From the NCBI RefSeq assembly GCF_027941835.1, contig NZ_CP116005.1, forward strand, positions 4,231,501-4,295,500: 64,000 nt of DNA, written 5' to 3'. The notes below the pieces were generated by a model. It searched no databases and was not told the DNA's origin. It worked only from the letters and a program-made list of their open reading frames with translations. Below are positions 43,894 through 52,718 of the stretch, piece after piece (within the stretch, counting starts at the first letter, position 1; each line of letters begins with the position of its first letter). The DNA is from Sphingosinicella microcystinivorans (lineage in GTDB: Bacteria > Pseudomonadota > Alphaproteobacteria > Sphingomonadales > Sphingomonadaceae). A program made the translations under genes and the position numbers.

Positions 43894-45302
43894 GGTCTGG
43901 AAGCCCCCGTCTTGTATGCGAATTCGTTTCTGGGATGCAATTTCCCATCCTGCACGATCCACTCGATGGCACGGATGTTCTCGATATTCTGGAGAGGGTC
44001 GGCGGACAGGATGAGCATGTCCGCGATCTTGCCCGGCTCCACCGTCCCGAGCGTGTCGGCGACGCCGATCACCTCGGCGCCGTTGCGGGTTGCCGCAACG
44101 AGCGCCTCCATCGGCGTCAGCCCGCACTCCGTCAGGATCTTCACCTCCCAGGGCGTATTATAGCCCTGAAAATTATACCCCACCGTGCCCCCCGCATCCG
44201 TGCCGACCGCCGTCTTCACTCCGCCGCGATGCATCTTGCCGATATTCTCGCAGATGTTCGGATTGGCCTTTTCCGCCCATTGATAGGCTTCGATTTTGGA
44301 AACTTTGACGAAGGCGTCGCGCTCGCTTTGCATAAAGCCCGGTGTGCGCATCTTTGCGAGCATGAAGGCCGGTACGCTGCCGACGAGAACCGGATCATCG
44401 AGGTTCGCGCCGGCACGCGGGTCGGGTGCCAGGAAGGAACGGAACAGGCTGGCCGTGTGCACGACCGCGACGTTCTTGGCCGCCAACTCGGCAATCAGCG
44501 GGTCGTCTGCTGCAAGCCGCTCCCCCAGTCCGTGGATTATCGCAACCGGGCCTATGCCCACGGACCGTCGATACTCGGGGATTCCGATCGCATGGATATA
44601 GGTGCCGAGTTTGGCTGTCTTTGCCGCCTCAACAACGACCTGCAGCATGTCTTCCGGGATTTCCACATGGGTAATCTCGTCGCCGAGGCCGCTTTCGATG
44701 ATGATCTTGATGCCGTCGGCGTGCGCTGCTGCCGCTTCTTCCACCGTATGACGCGCGCTTAGGGCATCTTTCATGGCACCGCCGTGGCGACTGCCCCAAC
44801 CGCCTTCGGGCTTGATCGATTCCGAGAGTGCAAAAATGCGGGGCCCGACAAGCCGACCCTCACGCTGTGCCTGCCGCTCCTCAAGCAGTCTCGGATTGGA
44901 GCCGGCGTTCAAGACCGTAGTGACGCCGTTGTACAGGAACGCGCGCGGCGTATGCGCCTCCATCAGCTTGCGTTCGTCCGCCGTCAACTGCGCAAGGACC
45001 GGCGAATGCAAATGCGTGTGCGCGTCGATTATCCCCGGCATCACGAATTTTCCGGTGGCATCGATAACCAGCCCCTTGGCTGGCACGGCAAGCGCCTTTC
45101 CGACCGCAACCACCTTGCCGGCCGAGACGAGAATATCGACTCCGGCCTGCGGAGGGCTGCCGGTTCCGTCAATCAATGTCGCATTGCGGAAGAGGAGGTC
45201 GGTATTCGCCTGCTCGGTCGCGGGTTGAGCACAGGATGCAAGCAGGGCGGCGGCGGCCGCGAGCTTCCAGAAGGCCGACATCGATCGCGCAGTTCCGTTC
45301 AT
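43890..45302 (-). CDS. Exported amidohydrolase 2 (predicted lipoprotein)
   Basis: 470 residues. The N-terminus FWKLAAAAALLASCAQPATE has a lipobox (LLAS before Cys24), so the enzyme is probably lipid-anchored, unlike its soluble paralogues. HxH at His94/His96 (DAHTHLHSP), Lys in IKIIIESGLG, His in TYIHAIG and IIHGLGE, Asp in AVGTDAGG. It is the first gene of the minus-strand set amidohydrolase 2-1-oxidase subunits. Its promoter side carries two LysR-type dyads shared with the divergent amidohydrolase 3. Confidence 0.88.
   Translation of the reverse strand: MNGTARSMSAFWKLAAAAALLASCAQPATEQANTDLLFRNATLIDGTGSPPQAGVDILVSAGKVVAVGKALAVPAKGLVIDATGKFVMPGIIDAHTHLHSPVLAQLTADERKLMEAHTPRAFLYNGVTTVLNAGSNPRLLEERQAQREGRLVGPRIFALSESIKPEGGWGSRHGGAMKDALSARHTVEEAAAAHADGIKIIIESGLGDEITHVEIPEDMLQVVVEAAKTAKLGTYIHAIGIPEYRRSVGIGPVAIIHGLGERLAADDPLIAELAAKNVAVVHTASLFRSFLAPDPRAGANLDDPVLVGSVPAFMLAKMRTPGFMQSERDAFVKVSKIEAYQWAEKANPNICENIGKMHRGGVKTAVGTDAGGTVGYNFQGYNTPWEVKILTECGLTPMEALVAATRNGAEVIGVADTLGTVEPGKIADMLILSADPLQNIENIRAIEWIVQDGKLHPRNEFAYKTGASRP
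43918..44261. repeat. 344-bp direct repeat, copy 2
   Basis: Partner of 42512-42855; see that entry. It lies in the 3' end of the amidohydrolase 2 gene. Confidence 0.9.
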
Positions 45303-45414
45303 GTTTGCCCCGCTCCCTCATTCAGATGCATCGCGGCATGGGCGAGACCGAATGTACGAAGCATTTCGCACCACTCATGTTGTTTACGTCAATAGCATTG
45401 ATAATCGACTTTCA

Positions 45415-45453
45415 TTGCGTTTGGCGCAAAGGTCAGTTTTGCATTTACCGCAA
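45415..45453. promoter_or_regulatory. Two tandem LysR-type dyads between divergent amidohydrolase genes
   Basis: TTGCGTTTGGCGCAA (45415-45429, a perfect TTGCG-N5-CGCAA) and TTGCATTTACCGCAA (45439-45453, one mismatch), centres 24 bp apart. They lie 113 bp from the start of amidohydrolase 2 (minus) and 74 bp from amidohydrolase 3 (plus), where one regulator could act on both directions. Confidence 0.7.
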
Positions 45454-45526
45454 TGGAAACTATCAATCCACGACATTGGTCGCAACAAATCGTACTTCAT
45501 AATGCCCCAGAACTCGGAGGGACATC

Positions 45527-46966
45527 ATGAAACAGGTTCGCGCTTTTACCCGGAAGATCGCCGTCTTTCTTGCCGCCACCGGCATCGGCTGCGCCGCAGC
45601 GGCCCAAAGTGCTCATGCTGAGCGTCTTGCGATCATCGGCGCCGTGCTGATCGACGGCACAGGCCGCGCGCCGGTTCCGGAGAGCGTTGTCTATGTCGCT
45701 GATGGCAAGATCGAACGTATCGGCCGTGTCGGCGACGCCATACCGGCGGGCACACGGCGGATAGAGGCGCGAGGCAAGTTCATCATACCGGGCATTGTCG
45801 ATGCCCATACACATGTCGACTCGCTGGGCGTCGCTCCGATGACCAACGAGCAGAAAAAGATCGCGCGCGAATATTACCCCCGCGCCTTCCTGTTCAACGG
45901 CGTCACGTCCGTGGTCAACATGTCCGCCCATGTGCCGGCGGAGGTTCTGGCCCTGCGCGACCGTGCGAACACCGACCCGAAAGCACTTGTACCGCGGATC
46001 TATACCGGCGCCTCGCATTTTACAGCCGATCAGGGCTGGGGGGGACGTCACAACGGGGGCATCAAGTCACCGGACGATATCAACAACCGAATGGACGACT
46101 ACGCGGCGCGCGGTTTCGATCTCGTCAAGATCATCGACGAGGACGGCCTCGGCGACGAAACGGTATTCCCGAAGATCGCACCGGAATATCTCAATGCCGT
46201 GATGCGTGCCGCTGCCGGCAAAGATCTTCCCGTCTTCATCCACGCAACGGATGCCGACGAGTACCGCGAAGCGATTGCGGCAGGCCCGCGCGCGATCGCG
46301 CACGGGCTCTTCACGCCGCTGACGGCCGACAGCGACATCGTCGCCGATCTAAAGCAGAAGAACATATTTGTCGTTCCGACCATTGTTCTTTTCGAATCGT
46401 TCTTCGTCTTCCTGGACAATCCCGCACTGCTGAACGACCCCCTCCTCAATCAGTCCGTGCCTGACTTCATCATGGCCGCGGCAAGAAATCCCGAAACCAT
46501 CAAGACGATGCGCGGAAGAATGGACGAAATCCTGAAAATGGACGCAGCCGCCTGGGCCCGAGACAGCCTGCCTGCCTTGCTCGCAAACACGCGGATACTC
46601 TTCGAGCAAGGTGTCAAGGTTGCAATCGGTACGGATTCGGGCGGTGCTGTCATGCACGCATTCCAGGGGTACAACACACCGCGCGAGATCGAGATCATGG
46701 CCGATTGCTGCATGACGCCCATGCAAGCGATCGTTGCCGCCACCCGCACGGGCGCCGAGGTGATTGACGGGCAAGCGATCTTCGGCACGCTTGAACCCGG
46801 CAAGTCAGCGGATTTGCTCCTCCTGAATGGAGATCCCCTCGCCGACATTCACAACATCCGCGACTTTGACTGGATGATGCTCCGCGGGCATATGATCGAG
46901 CGGTCAACACTCAGTTACTCTAGCTACGTCAGCGAAAGACAAGATGGCACACCAGCATTGCCGTAA
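45527..46966 (+). CDS. Exported amidohydrolase 3
   Basis: 479 residues. Signal peptide KIAVFLAATGIGCAAAAQSA ending AHA. Same subfamily as amidohydrolases 1 and 2: HxH at His94/His96 (DAHTHVDSLG), Lys in VKIIDEDGLG, His in VFIHATD and IAHGLFT, Asp in AIGTDSGG. Preceded by AACTCGGAGGGAC before ATG 45527. Probably periplasmic. It shares the divergent promoter region with amidohydrolase 2. A different sequence around the third His suggests a different or broader substrate. Confidence 0.87.
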   Translation: MKQVRAFTRKIAVFLAATGIGCAAAAQSAHAERLAIIGAVLIDGTGRAPVPESVVYVADGKIERIGRVGDAIPAGTRRIEARGKFIIPGIVDAHTHVDSLGVAPMTNEQKKIAREYYPRAFLFNGVTSVVNMSAHVPAEVLALRDRANTDPKALVPRIYTGASHFTADQGWGGRHNGGIKSPDDINNRMDDYAARGFDLVKIIDEDGLGDETVFPKIAPEYLNAVMRAAAGKDLPVFIHATDADEYREAIAAGPRAIAHGLFTPLTADSDIVADLKQKNIFVVPTIVLFESFFVFLDNPALLNDPLLNQSVPDFIMAAARNPETIKTMRGRMDEILKMDAAAWARDSLPALLANTRILFEQGVKVAIGTDSGGAVMHAFQGYNTPREIEIMADCCMTPMQAIVAATRTGAEVIDGQAIFGTLEPGKSADLLLLNGDPLADIHNIRDFDWMMLRGHMIERSTLSYSSYVSERQDGTPALP

Positions 46967-46988
46967 GTGCCATGCATTTTCTCTTATG

Positions 46989-47003
46989 TTGCATTTATAG
47001 CAA
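46989..47003. promoter_or_regulatory. LysR-type dyad, weaker copy, before amidohydrolase 4
   Basis: TTGCATTTATAGCAA: TTGC and GCAA half sites with the same overall length of 15 as the perfect dyads, 177 bp upstream of the ATG at 47180. It is the least perfect copy. Confidence 0.45.
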
Positions 47004-47179
47004 CGAAAATGCGCGCCGACCCTGTATTGCCATACGACGGCCCTCATCGCAGGTTTGTCATGCAAAACGACGGTGCGGGGGGCACCGGAATGAAGGCCGA
47101 TAACAGGCCCCATCGCCAAACGGCACTTCCCCCGGCACGATCTTTTGCGCCTGTGTCATTGATTTCGGATACCAGAATT

Positions 47180-48499
47180 ATGAACCATGCACATGCTACG
47201 GCACGTCTCTCACCGATCGCACGCCTTTTCGCCATCGCCTGCGCCTTACTGCCGATCAATGCTTTCTCGGCCGAGGCGCAAAATGCAGTCGCTATCACTG
47301 GTGCTAACGTCGTTTCGGTAGAAGACGGCTCCACACTTCAGAACGCGGTGGTCCTGATCGAAGGCGACAAGATCAAGAGCATCGGCCGTGCCGACGAGGT
47401 TGACGTGCCTGCGGATGCCCGGATCATCTCTCTCCCCGGCAAATGGCTGATACCGGGCCTGATGAATATGCACGTCCATTTCGGCCTGAAGCTGCCGGGC
47501 AAGGAAGGCGCCGAACTGCTCAACGAAACCGACGCAGCGCAAGCGTTGCGCATGGCTGAGAACGCGCGGCTCTCACTGCTTTCGGGCGTCACCACGGTCC
47601 GCCTGACCAACGAGTACAACGGCAACGAGTTCGCGCTGAAGCGCGCCATCGAGCGCGGCTATGCAAAAGGCCCCCGCTTCGAGACAGCCGGCGAAATCAT
47701 CGCTCCCACCGGCGGTCACGGGGGCGTGCTCGAGGCAGACGGCGCCGCGGGCTTCGCTCATGCCGCGCGCGTGCAGATTGCCAAAGGCGCGACCTGGCTG
47801 AAGGTTGCGATCTCCGGCGGCATTTCAGACACCCACGGAAGCATTTCTGCAGCACCGACGACCGAGGAAGAGCTCGCGACATTGCTCGATGTCGCGCATC
47901 GCAACGGCGTCAAGGTCACCGCGCACAACGGATCACCCGTCGCGGCGGAATTGGCGATCAAGCTCGGCATCAACTGTTTCGAGCACGGTTATCATCTGAC
48001 GGATGAAATCCTCCGGAAAATGAAAGCCAAAGATGTATGGCTTGTGCCGACCATCGTCGTCACCCAGCCGGGTGCCCGTGAATTCTTCCGCAAGATAGGC
48101 TCTCCGGACTGGTATCTCGAGCGTGTCGCTGCGACCGGCAAAGATCACTGGGCAATGCTCCAGAAGGCAATTCGCATCGGCGTACCGATTGCGCTCGGCA
48201 CCGATCAGTTTCCGTTCGAACCCAACGAGGGAACGACGGCTACGGTACGTGAGGCCGAACTTTATGTCGATGCGGGCATGACACCTCTGAAAGCGCTCCA
48301 GGCTGCGACCATCCAACCCGCACGAATGCTGGGACTGGAGGCGTCCGTCGGCAGTCTTGCGCCTGGAAAGTTTGCAGACATCGTTGCCGTGGATGCCGAT
48401 CCTTCACGCAACATCAGCGCGCTGCGCACGATCGGTTTTGTCATGAAGGGCGGCAAGGTCTACCGCCACGATGCCGCACCTGCTCTCGTTACGCCATAA
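47180..48499 (+). CDS. Exported amidohydrolase 4
   Basis: About 439 residues from ATG 47180; the longer frame from 46967 has no signal sequence and would include the promoter. Signal peptide LFAIACALLPINAFSAEAQ. A second subfamily: HxH at His98/His100 (GLMNMHVHFG), Lys in WLKVAISGGIS, His in VTAHNGS and FEHGYHL, Asp in LGTDQFPFEPNEG. Closely related to amidohydrolase 5, 24 bp downstream, so the pair is a tandem duplication. Presumed periplasmic amide or dipeptide hydrolase. Confidence 0.86.
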   Translation: MNHAHATARLSPIARLFAIACALLPINAFSAEAQNAVAITGANVVSVEDGSTLQNAVVLIEGDKIKSIGRADEVDVPADARIISLPGKWLIPGLMNMHVHFGLKLPGKEGAELLNETDAAQALRMAENARLSLLSGVTTVRLTNEYNGNEFALKRAIERGYAKGPRFETAGEIIAPTGGHGGVLEADGAAGFAHAARVQIAKGATWLKVAISGGISDTHGSISAAPTTEEELATLLDVAHRNGVKVTAHNGSPVAAELAIKLGINCFEHGYHLTDEILRKMKAKDVWLVPTIVVTQPGAREFFRKIGSPDWYLERVAATGKDHWAMLQKAIRIGVPIALGTDQFPFEPNEGTTATVREAELYVDAGMTPLKALQAATIQPARMLGLEASVGSLAPGKFADIVAVDADPSRNISALRTIGFVMKGGKVYRHDAAPALVTP

Positions 48500-48522
48500 T
48501 CATTCAATGTGAGGGGAATGTC

Positions 48523-49851
48523 ATGAAATTTCGTAGCCTGGCCCTCTTCGGAGCGGCAGTCCTGACGGTCAGCCATGTCGCGGCCGCCCCAGATGCGAAC
48601 GCCCAGCCCGCGTCTGCACCTTCGGCTGTGAAAGCTCTGGTGGGCGGCAAGATCGTCAATCTCAACGGCAAGGGATCCGTTACGGACGGTGTGATCCTGA
48701 TCGAAGGCGACAAGATCAAGGCCGTCGGCACGCCGAATTCTGTCCAGATTCCGGTGGGCGCCACGGTTATTCCGATGAACGGCCGCTGGTTGGTGCCCGG
48801 ATTGATGAACATGCACGTCCATCTTGGTCTCAACCTTCCTGGCGAAGCCCGGCTGCACGACGAGAAGCCCGAACAACTCGCCCTGCGTATGCTGACAAAT
48901 GCGCGCAAGTCGCTTGAGGTTGGCGTTACGACCGTTCGCCTCACCGGCGATAACGATGGCGTTGACTTCGCGGTGAAGAACGCGATCGATAAGGGCCAGT
49001 TTCCGGGGCCCCGCATCCACACCGCAGGCCGCTCCGTGGCGCCGACGGGTGGTCACGGCCGCTACAAGGCCGATGGTGTTTCCGAAATTTCAAGAGGAGT
49101 CCGCGAACAGATCGCGAAGGGCGCGACCTGGATCAAGCTCGGCATTTCCGGCGGCATTTCGGACGAGCGCGGTTCGATTGGCATGTCCCGCTTCACCCTG
49201 GACGAGCTGACCACTGCGATTGACATCGCGCATCGCAACGGTGTGAAGGTCACGGGCCATACGGGATCGCCGATGGCGTCGATGGAAGCCATCAACGCGG
49301 GCATCGACTGCTTCGAGCATGGGTATTTCTTCACGCACGAGGTCCTTCAGAAGATGAAGGAAAAGGGCATCTGGTACGTCCCGACGATCGTTGTCAGCCA
49401 GAAGGGTGCGCTCGAGTTCTTTGCGAAGATTGGTTCACCGCAGTGGTATCTCGACAGGCAGGCATCTGTCGGCAAAACACATCTCCAGACGTTGCGGGAT
49501 GCGATCAAGACGGGGATCAACATAGCGCTCGGTTCGGATCAATTCCCCTTTGAGCCAAACGAAGGCACCAACGCGACGGTACGCGAAGCTGAAATCTATC
49601 AGGAAGCCGGCATGACGCCACTTCAGGCGCTCCGTGCCGCCACGACAGAGCCTGCACGTATGCTTGGCGTCGAAAAGGAAGTCGGTGAACTCAAGCCCGG
49701 CATGTACGCTGATATCATTGCCGTCCATGCTAATCCGTTGCAGTCCGTATCCGCGCTGCGTACCATCAGCTTCGTTATGAAGGGCGGCGAAGTCGTGCGT
49801 GATGGAGAGCCTGAACCACAGGCACAGCGCCTTTCTGCGCCGCAATCCTAA
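48523..49851 (+). CDS. Exported amidohydrolase 5
   Basis: 442 residues. Signal peptide MKFRSLALFGAAVLTVSHVA with cleavage near ANA-QP. HxH at His98/His100 (GLMNMHVHLG), Lys in WIKLGISGGIS, His in VTGHTGS and FEHGYFF, Asp in LGSDQFPFEPNEG. Ribosome site GAGGGG before the ATG. Paralogue of amidohydrolase 4 and followed at 19 bp by a transporter gene pair, which suggests that the hydrolysis product is what the transporter carries in. Confidence 0.87.
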   Translation: MKFRSLALFGAAVLTVSHVAAAPDANAQPASAPSAVKALVGGKIVNLNGKGSVTDGVILIEGDKIKAVGTPNSVQIPVGATVIPMNGRWLVPGLMNMHVHLGLNLPGEARLHDEKPEQLALRMLTNARKSLEVGVTTVRLTGDNDGVDFAVKNAIDKGQFPGPRIHTAGRSVAPTGGHGRYKADGVSEISRGVREQIAKGATWIKLGISGGISDERGSIGMSRFTLDELTTAIDIAHRNGVKVTGHTGSPMASMEAINAGIDCFEHGYFFTHEVLQKMKEKGIWYVPTIVVSQKGALEFFAKIGSPQWYLDRQASVGKTHLQTLRDAIKTGINIALGSDQFPFEPNEGTNATVREAEIYQEAGMTPLQALRAATTEPARMLGVEKEVGELKPGMYADIIAVHANPLQSVSALRTISFVMKGGEVVRDGEPEPQAQRLSAPQS

Positions 49852-49869
49852 AGACAGGCAGGTGGAGCA

Positions 49870-50124
49870 ATGGACGGAGACATTCAGTTCGGCAAGGTTC
49901 GCCGCAGGCGCTACTATCGATTGCTCCTCCTTCTACCCTTTGTCTGGCAGGTCGGCCTTGCGTACGCGGTAAATGACATAAGCGCGCGCCCGCTGGGACT
50001 CCCCTTCCCGATGGTGTGGCAGATGCTCGGCATATTGGTGGCCAGCGGCACGATCGCGATCGTCTATGCCATCGACAAGCGTCTGGAAGCCGCACATTCA
50101 GAATCGCAGGAAAGAAGCCAGTGA
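49870..50124 (+). CDS. DUF3311 small membrane protein, transporter partner
   Basis: 84 residues, two membrane helices (YRLLLLLPFVWQVGLAYAV and MVWQMLGILVASGTIAIVYA). DUF3311 proteins are encoded directly before SSS-family symporters, as here, where the symporter GTG overlaps this stop. Likely an accessory subunit of the symporter, in the manner of the small partner of acetate and pantothenate permeases. Confidence 0.85.
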   Translation: MDGDIQFGKVRRRRYYRLLLLLPFVWQVGLAYAVNDISARPLGLPFPMVWQMLGILVASGTIAIVYAIDKRLEAAHSESQERSQ

Positions 50125-51578
50125 CCATCGGCATCGCTTTCGCCATCGTGCTGTGCACCGTTGTTGGATCGATCGTCTATGGCCGGAGAATGCAGAGGGC
50201 CCGAACCGTTACCGAATGGGCCGTCGGCGGACGGCGGTTCGGGACGCTGATCTTCTGGTTCCTGAACGCCGGCGAAATCTATACGACATTTGCCGTTCTC
50301 GGAATTTCCGGCTTCGCCTGGGCCTATGGAGCGCCGGCCTATCTGGCGTTCACGTCCGTCTCTCTCGCCGCCACGCTTGGATATCTGCTGATACCGCGTA
50401 TCTGGAACGCCGGCCGGAGCGGCGGACACATTACCCAGGCGGATTTCTTTGCCGCACGCTACCGCGCCCCCTGGCTTGGGGTGCTGGTCGGCAGCGCGGG
50501 GATCATGGCACTCGTCGTCTATGTCCAGATCCAGATCACAGCACTTGGTCTTATCGTCCGGATGACGTTCGGAGCCGAGATCTCGATCCTGCAGGCCGCC
50601 GTCATCGCGGCAATCGTCATGCTCTTGTTCGTATACTTCGCAGGCTTGCGCTCGGCCGCCTTCGCTGCCGGCGTCAAGGACGTGCTGATGCTCGTGATTG
50701 TGATCGCGCTCAGCGTCACCGTGGCAAGCGAAGTCGGCGCGACGTCCATGCTCGATGTCTACAGGAAGGCGCAGGAGGCTTACCCCGGCATCGGTTCGTT
50801 CCCTGGCCTGCAGCCCGATGCCAATCTCACCACGACGTGGTTCGTGACGTCCGCGCTCAATGTCGCGCTCGGCACCTGGGTTTTCCCCCATATGTTTCAG
50901 CTTTGCTACGCCGCCGCCGACACCACCACGATCCGCAGGAACACGATTTTCCAGCCGCTCTATTCGCTCTCCTACTTCTTCATCATTCTGCTTGGCCTCG
51001 GCGCGCTGCTCGCCGCGACGGCCCCTCCCAACGGAGATATCAACGCCGTCCTGCTGCAGTTCGTGTCGGACCGGCAACCGGCCTGGCTTGTGGGAGTATT
51101 TGCGGGAACTGCCTGCCTTCTTGCGCTTGTGCCGGGGTCGATCCTGCTGCTGACCGCCGGTTCGATCTTCAGCCGCAACGTGATCGCACCAATCTGGTCA
51201 GGCATGGGCGAGACATCTTCCCTGCTCGTCTCCCGCGGCTCCATGATCGTATTCGCGGCCGCGGCCGTGTGGCTTACGATCGGCGCGAGCAGTTCGCTGG
51301 TCGAGATTGGCCTTCGTGCCTACGCCGCAATCGGTATGCTCGCCCCCGGCGTCTATTTCGCCTTCCTGTGGCCGCGCGCAAACGCTTACGGCATTCTGGC
51401 GGGGATTGTAGCCGGTTATATCGTGCTGCTGCAATCTGAGGTCGGGGCCATGTTCACGGCCCTGCTGCCAGGCTTCGACAAGGGCCTGATCGCAATGGCC
51501 GTGAATGCCATTATCGCGGCCGTCGTTGTGGTGCTTACAACATCTCGCTGCCGGGAACGCAAGCAACTACCTGCGTAA
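50121..51578 (+). CDS. Sodium:solute symporter (SSS family)
   Basis: About 485 residues from GTG 50121. About 13 membrane helices; family features SGGHITQADFFAARY after helix 3, VYVQIQITALGLI and LNVALGTWVFPHMFQ. SSS transporters take up organic acids, amino acids or sugars with Na+. Directly downstream of amidohydrolase 5 and its DUF3311 partner, it is the best candidate for importing the periplasmic hydrolysis product. Convergent with the LysR gene, 44 bp away. Confidence 0.9.
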   Translation: MTIGIAFAIVLCTVVGSIVYGRRMQRARTVTEWAVGGRRFGTLIFWFLNAGEIYTTFAVLGISGFAWAYGAPAYLAFTSVSLAATLGYLLIPRIWNAGRSGGHITQADFFAARYRAPWLGVLVGSAGIMALVVYVQIQITALGLIVRMTFGAEISILQAAVIAAIVMLLFVYFAGLRSAAFAAGVKDVLMLVIVIALSVTVASEVGATSMLDVYRKAQEAYPGIGSFPGLQPDANLTTTWFVTSALNVALGTWVFPHMFQLCYAAADTTTIRRNTIFQPLYSLSYFFIILLGLGALLAATAPPNGDINAVLLQFVSDRQPAWLVGVFAGTACLLALVPGSILLLTAGSIFSRNVIAPIWSGMGETSSLLVSRGSMIVFAAAAVWLTIGASSSLVEIGLRAYAAIGMLAPGVYFAFLWPRANAYGILAGIVAGYIVLLQSEVGAMFTALLPGFDKGLIAMAVNAIIAAVVVVLTTSRCRERKQLPA

Positions 51579-51622
51579 ACGAGAAAATGCTACCAAAATC
51601 CATGCCTGTTGCCCTTAGAAGC

Positions 51623-52534
51623 TTAGGCGCTTTGCTCTTCCGCCCACGTCTTGAAGCGAGCCTCGAGTAACGTGAGCAGCTTTGCGGGAGCGCCATCCAG
51701 CTGACGCCCGAGGCGATGGATCATGCTGATCGTCGTGTCTTCGAGTTTCGTATCCATCAGATGCAAGCCGACGAGCGATCCCTCCGCGAGTTCGGAGAGA
51801 ACCGAAATCCGTGGAAGCAATGTCAACATGCTGCCGGATTTCGCGATATCGCGCATCACCTGAAGCGAATTCGTCGTCAGTGTCGGCTCCAGCCATATCT
51901 GCGCCCGCTGCTCGGCATCGTGCAGAATCTGACGCATACGGAACCCTTTCGGCGGCAGGCAGATCGGATATTGAATGAGATCGGCGAGCGTCGGACGTTC
52001 CAGCTTCGCATAGGGATGATCGGGCGTGCAGACAATCATCAGCGGCTGCGCGACCGACGCCCGCGTTCTCAGCTTCGGTTCGGTAGATACGTGCAGGATA
52101 AGGCCCAGATGCACATCATCCTGCAGAACCAACGCTTCGATATCGGATGTGGTGCCGGTCGTAACGACGACATTGATCCCTTCGTGCTTCTTGTGAAAGC
52201 TCTCGATGATCTCGGTAAACGACCGCCCCAGAAAACCTTCCCCTACTGCCAAATCGACCCGGCCAGCCTTGATTTGCCGCAATTCCTGAATGCGGCTCAT
52301 TAGAACTTCGCGATCAGCGATCTGGCCCTTTTGAAATTCGTAGGCGAGCTTTCCGGCTTCGGTCAGCTTGATGGAGCGGCGGCCGCGTTCAAGGAGGCGG
52401 GCGCCGAAGCGTTCCTCAAGCTGCGCGATCTGGCGGCTGATCGACGATACCGCCACACCGATCTTGTCGCTGGCGAGTCGCATGGAACCGAGCGTCGCTG
52501 TTTCGTAAAAGTAATAAAGCGCGATGTCCGACAT
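51623..52534 (-). CDS. LysR-family transcriptional regulator
   Basis: About 303 residues from ATG 52534. N-terminal winged HTH at residues 1-65 (YYFYETATLGSMRLASDKIG, VAVSSISRQIAQLEERFGAR) and an effector-binding domain from residue 90 (GRVDLAVGEGFLGRSFTEII). Divergent from the DapA-HyuA-HyuB operon, with a perfect TTGCG-N5-CGCAA dyad 32 bp before its own start. The same dyad lies before other operons in 39-47 kb, so it is probably the regulator of the whole region, with a pathway compound as inducer. Confidence 0.9.
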   Translation of the reverse strand: MSDIALYYFYETATLGSMRLASDKIGVAVSSISRQIAQLEERFGARLLERGRRSIKLTEAGKLAYEFQKGQIADREVLMSRIQELRQIKAGRVDLAVGEGFLGRSFTEIIESFHKKHEGINVVVTTGTTSDIEALVLQDDVHLGLILHVSTEPKLRTRASVAQPLMIVCTPDHPYAKLERPTLADLIQYPICLPPKGFRMRQILHDAEQRAQIWLEPTLTTNSLQVMRDIAKSGSMLTLLPRISVLSELAEGSLVGLHLMDTKLEDTTISMIHRLGRQLDGAPAKLLTLLEARFKTWAEEQSA

Positions 52535-52565
52535 TTCCCACCTCCCAGCCAAGGTTAATCATTCT

Positions 52566-52580
52566 TTGCGGAAATCGCAA
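52566..52580. promoter_or_regulatory. LysR-type dyad between lysR and the dapA-hyuA-hyuB operon
   Basis: TTGCGGAAATCGCAA, a perfect TTGCG-N5-CGCAA dyad, 32 bp from the regulator start and 139 bp from the DapA-family start. LysR proteins normally bind such a T-N11-A dyad near their own divergent promoter. A further TTGCAA lies at about 52624. Confidence 0.75.
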
Positions 52581-52718
52581 CGATATTCCTACTTCGTTGC
52601 CTCTTGTTCGCGTGTCGGGATCGTTGCAACAAGAATTAGAGTTGGCACAGGAGTCAGCCTCAAAACGCGTCCTGTGCAGTCATTCGGCGCAAGCAAGCTT
52701 TGAGGGAGCGCAATTAAA

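Noticed and set aside
43894-44127. N-terminal extension of amidohydrolase 1 to a start at 44127
   Set aside because: The extra 78 codons lie in the duplicated 3' end of amidohydrolase 2 read in another frame, and it would hide the clear signal peptide that starts at 43893.
41242-44163. A 973-codon open frame on the plus strand
   Set aside because: It is antisense to the amine dehydrogenase and amidohydrolase 1 genes, rich in Arg/His/Gln with no domain or ribosome site. It is a high-GC shadow of real genes on the other strand.
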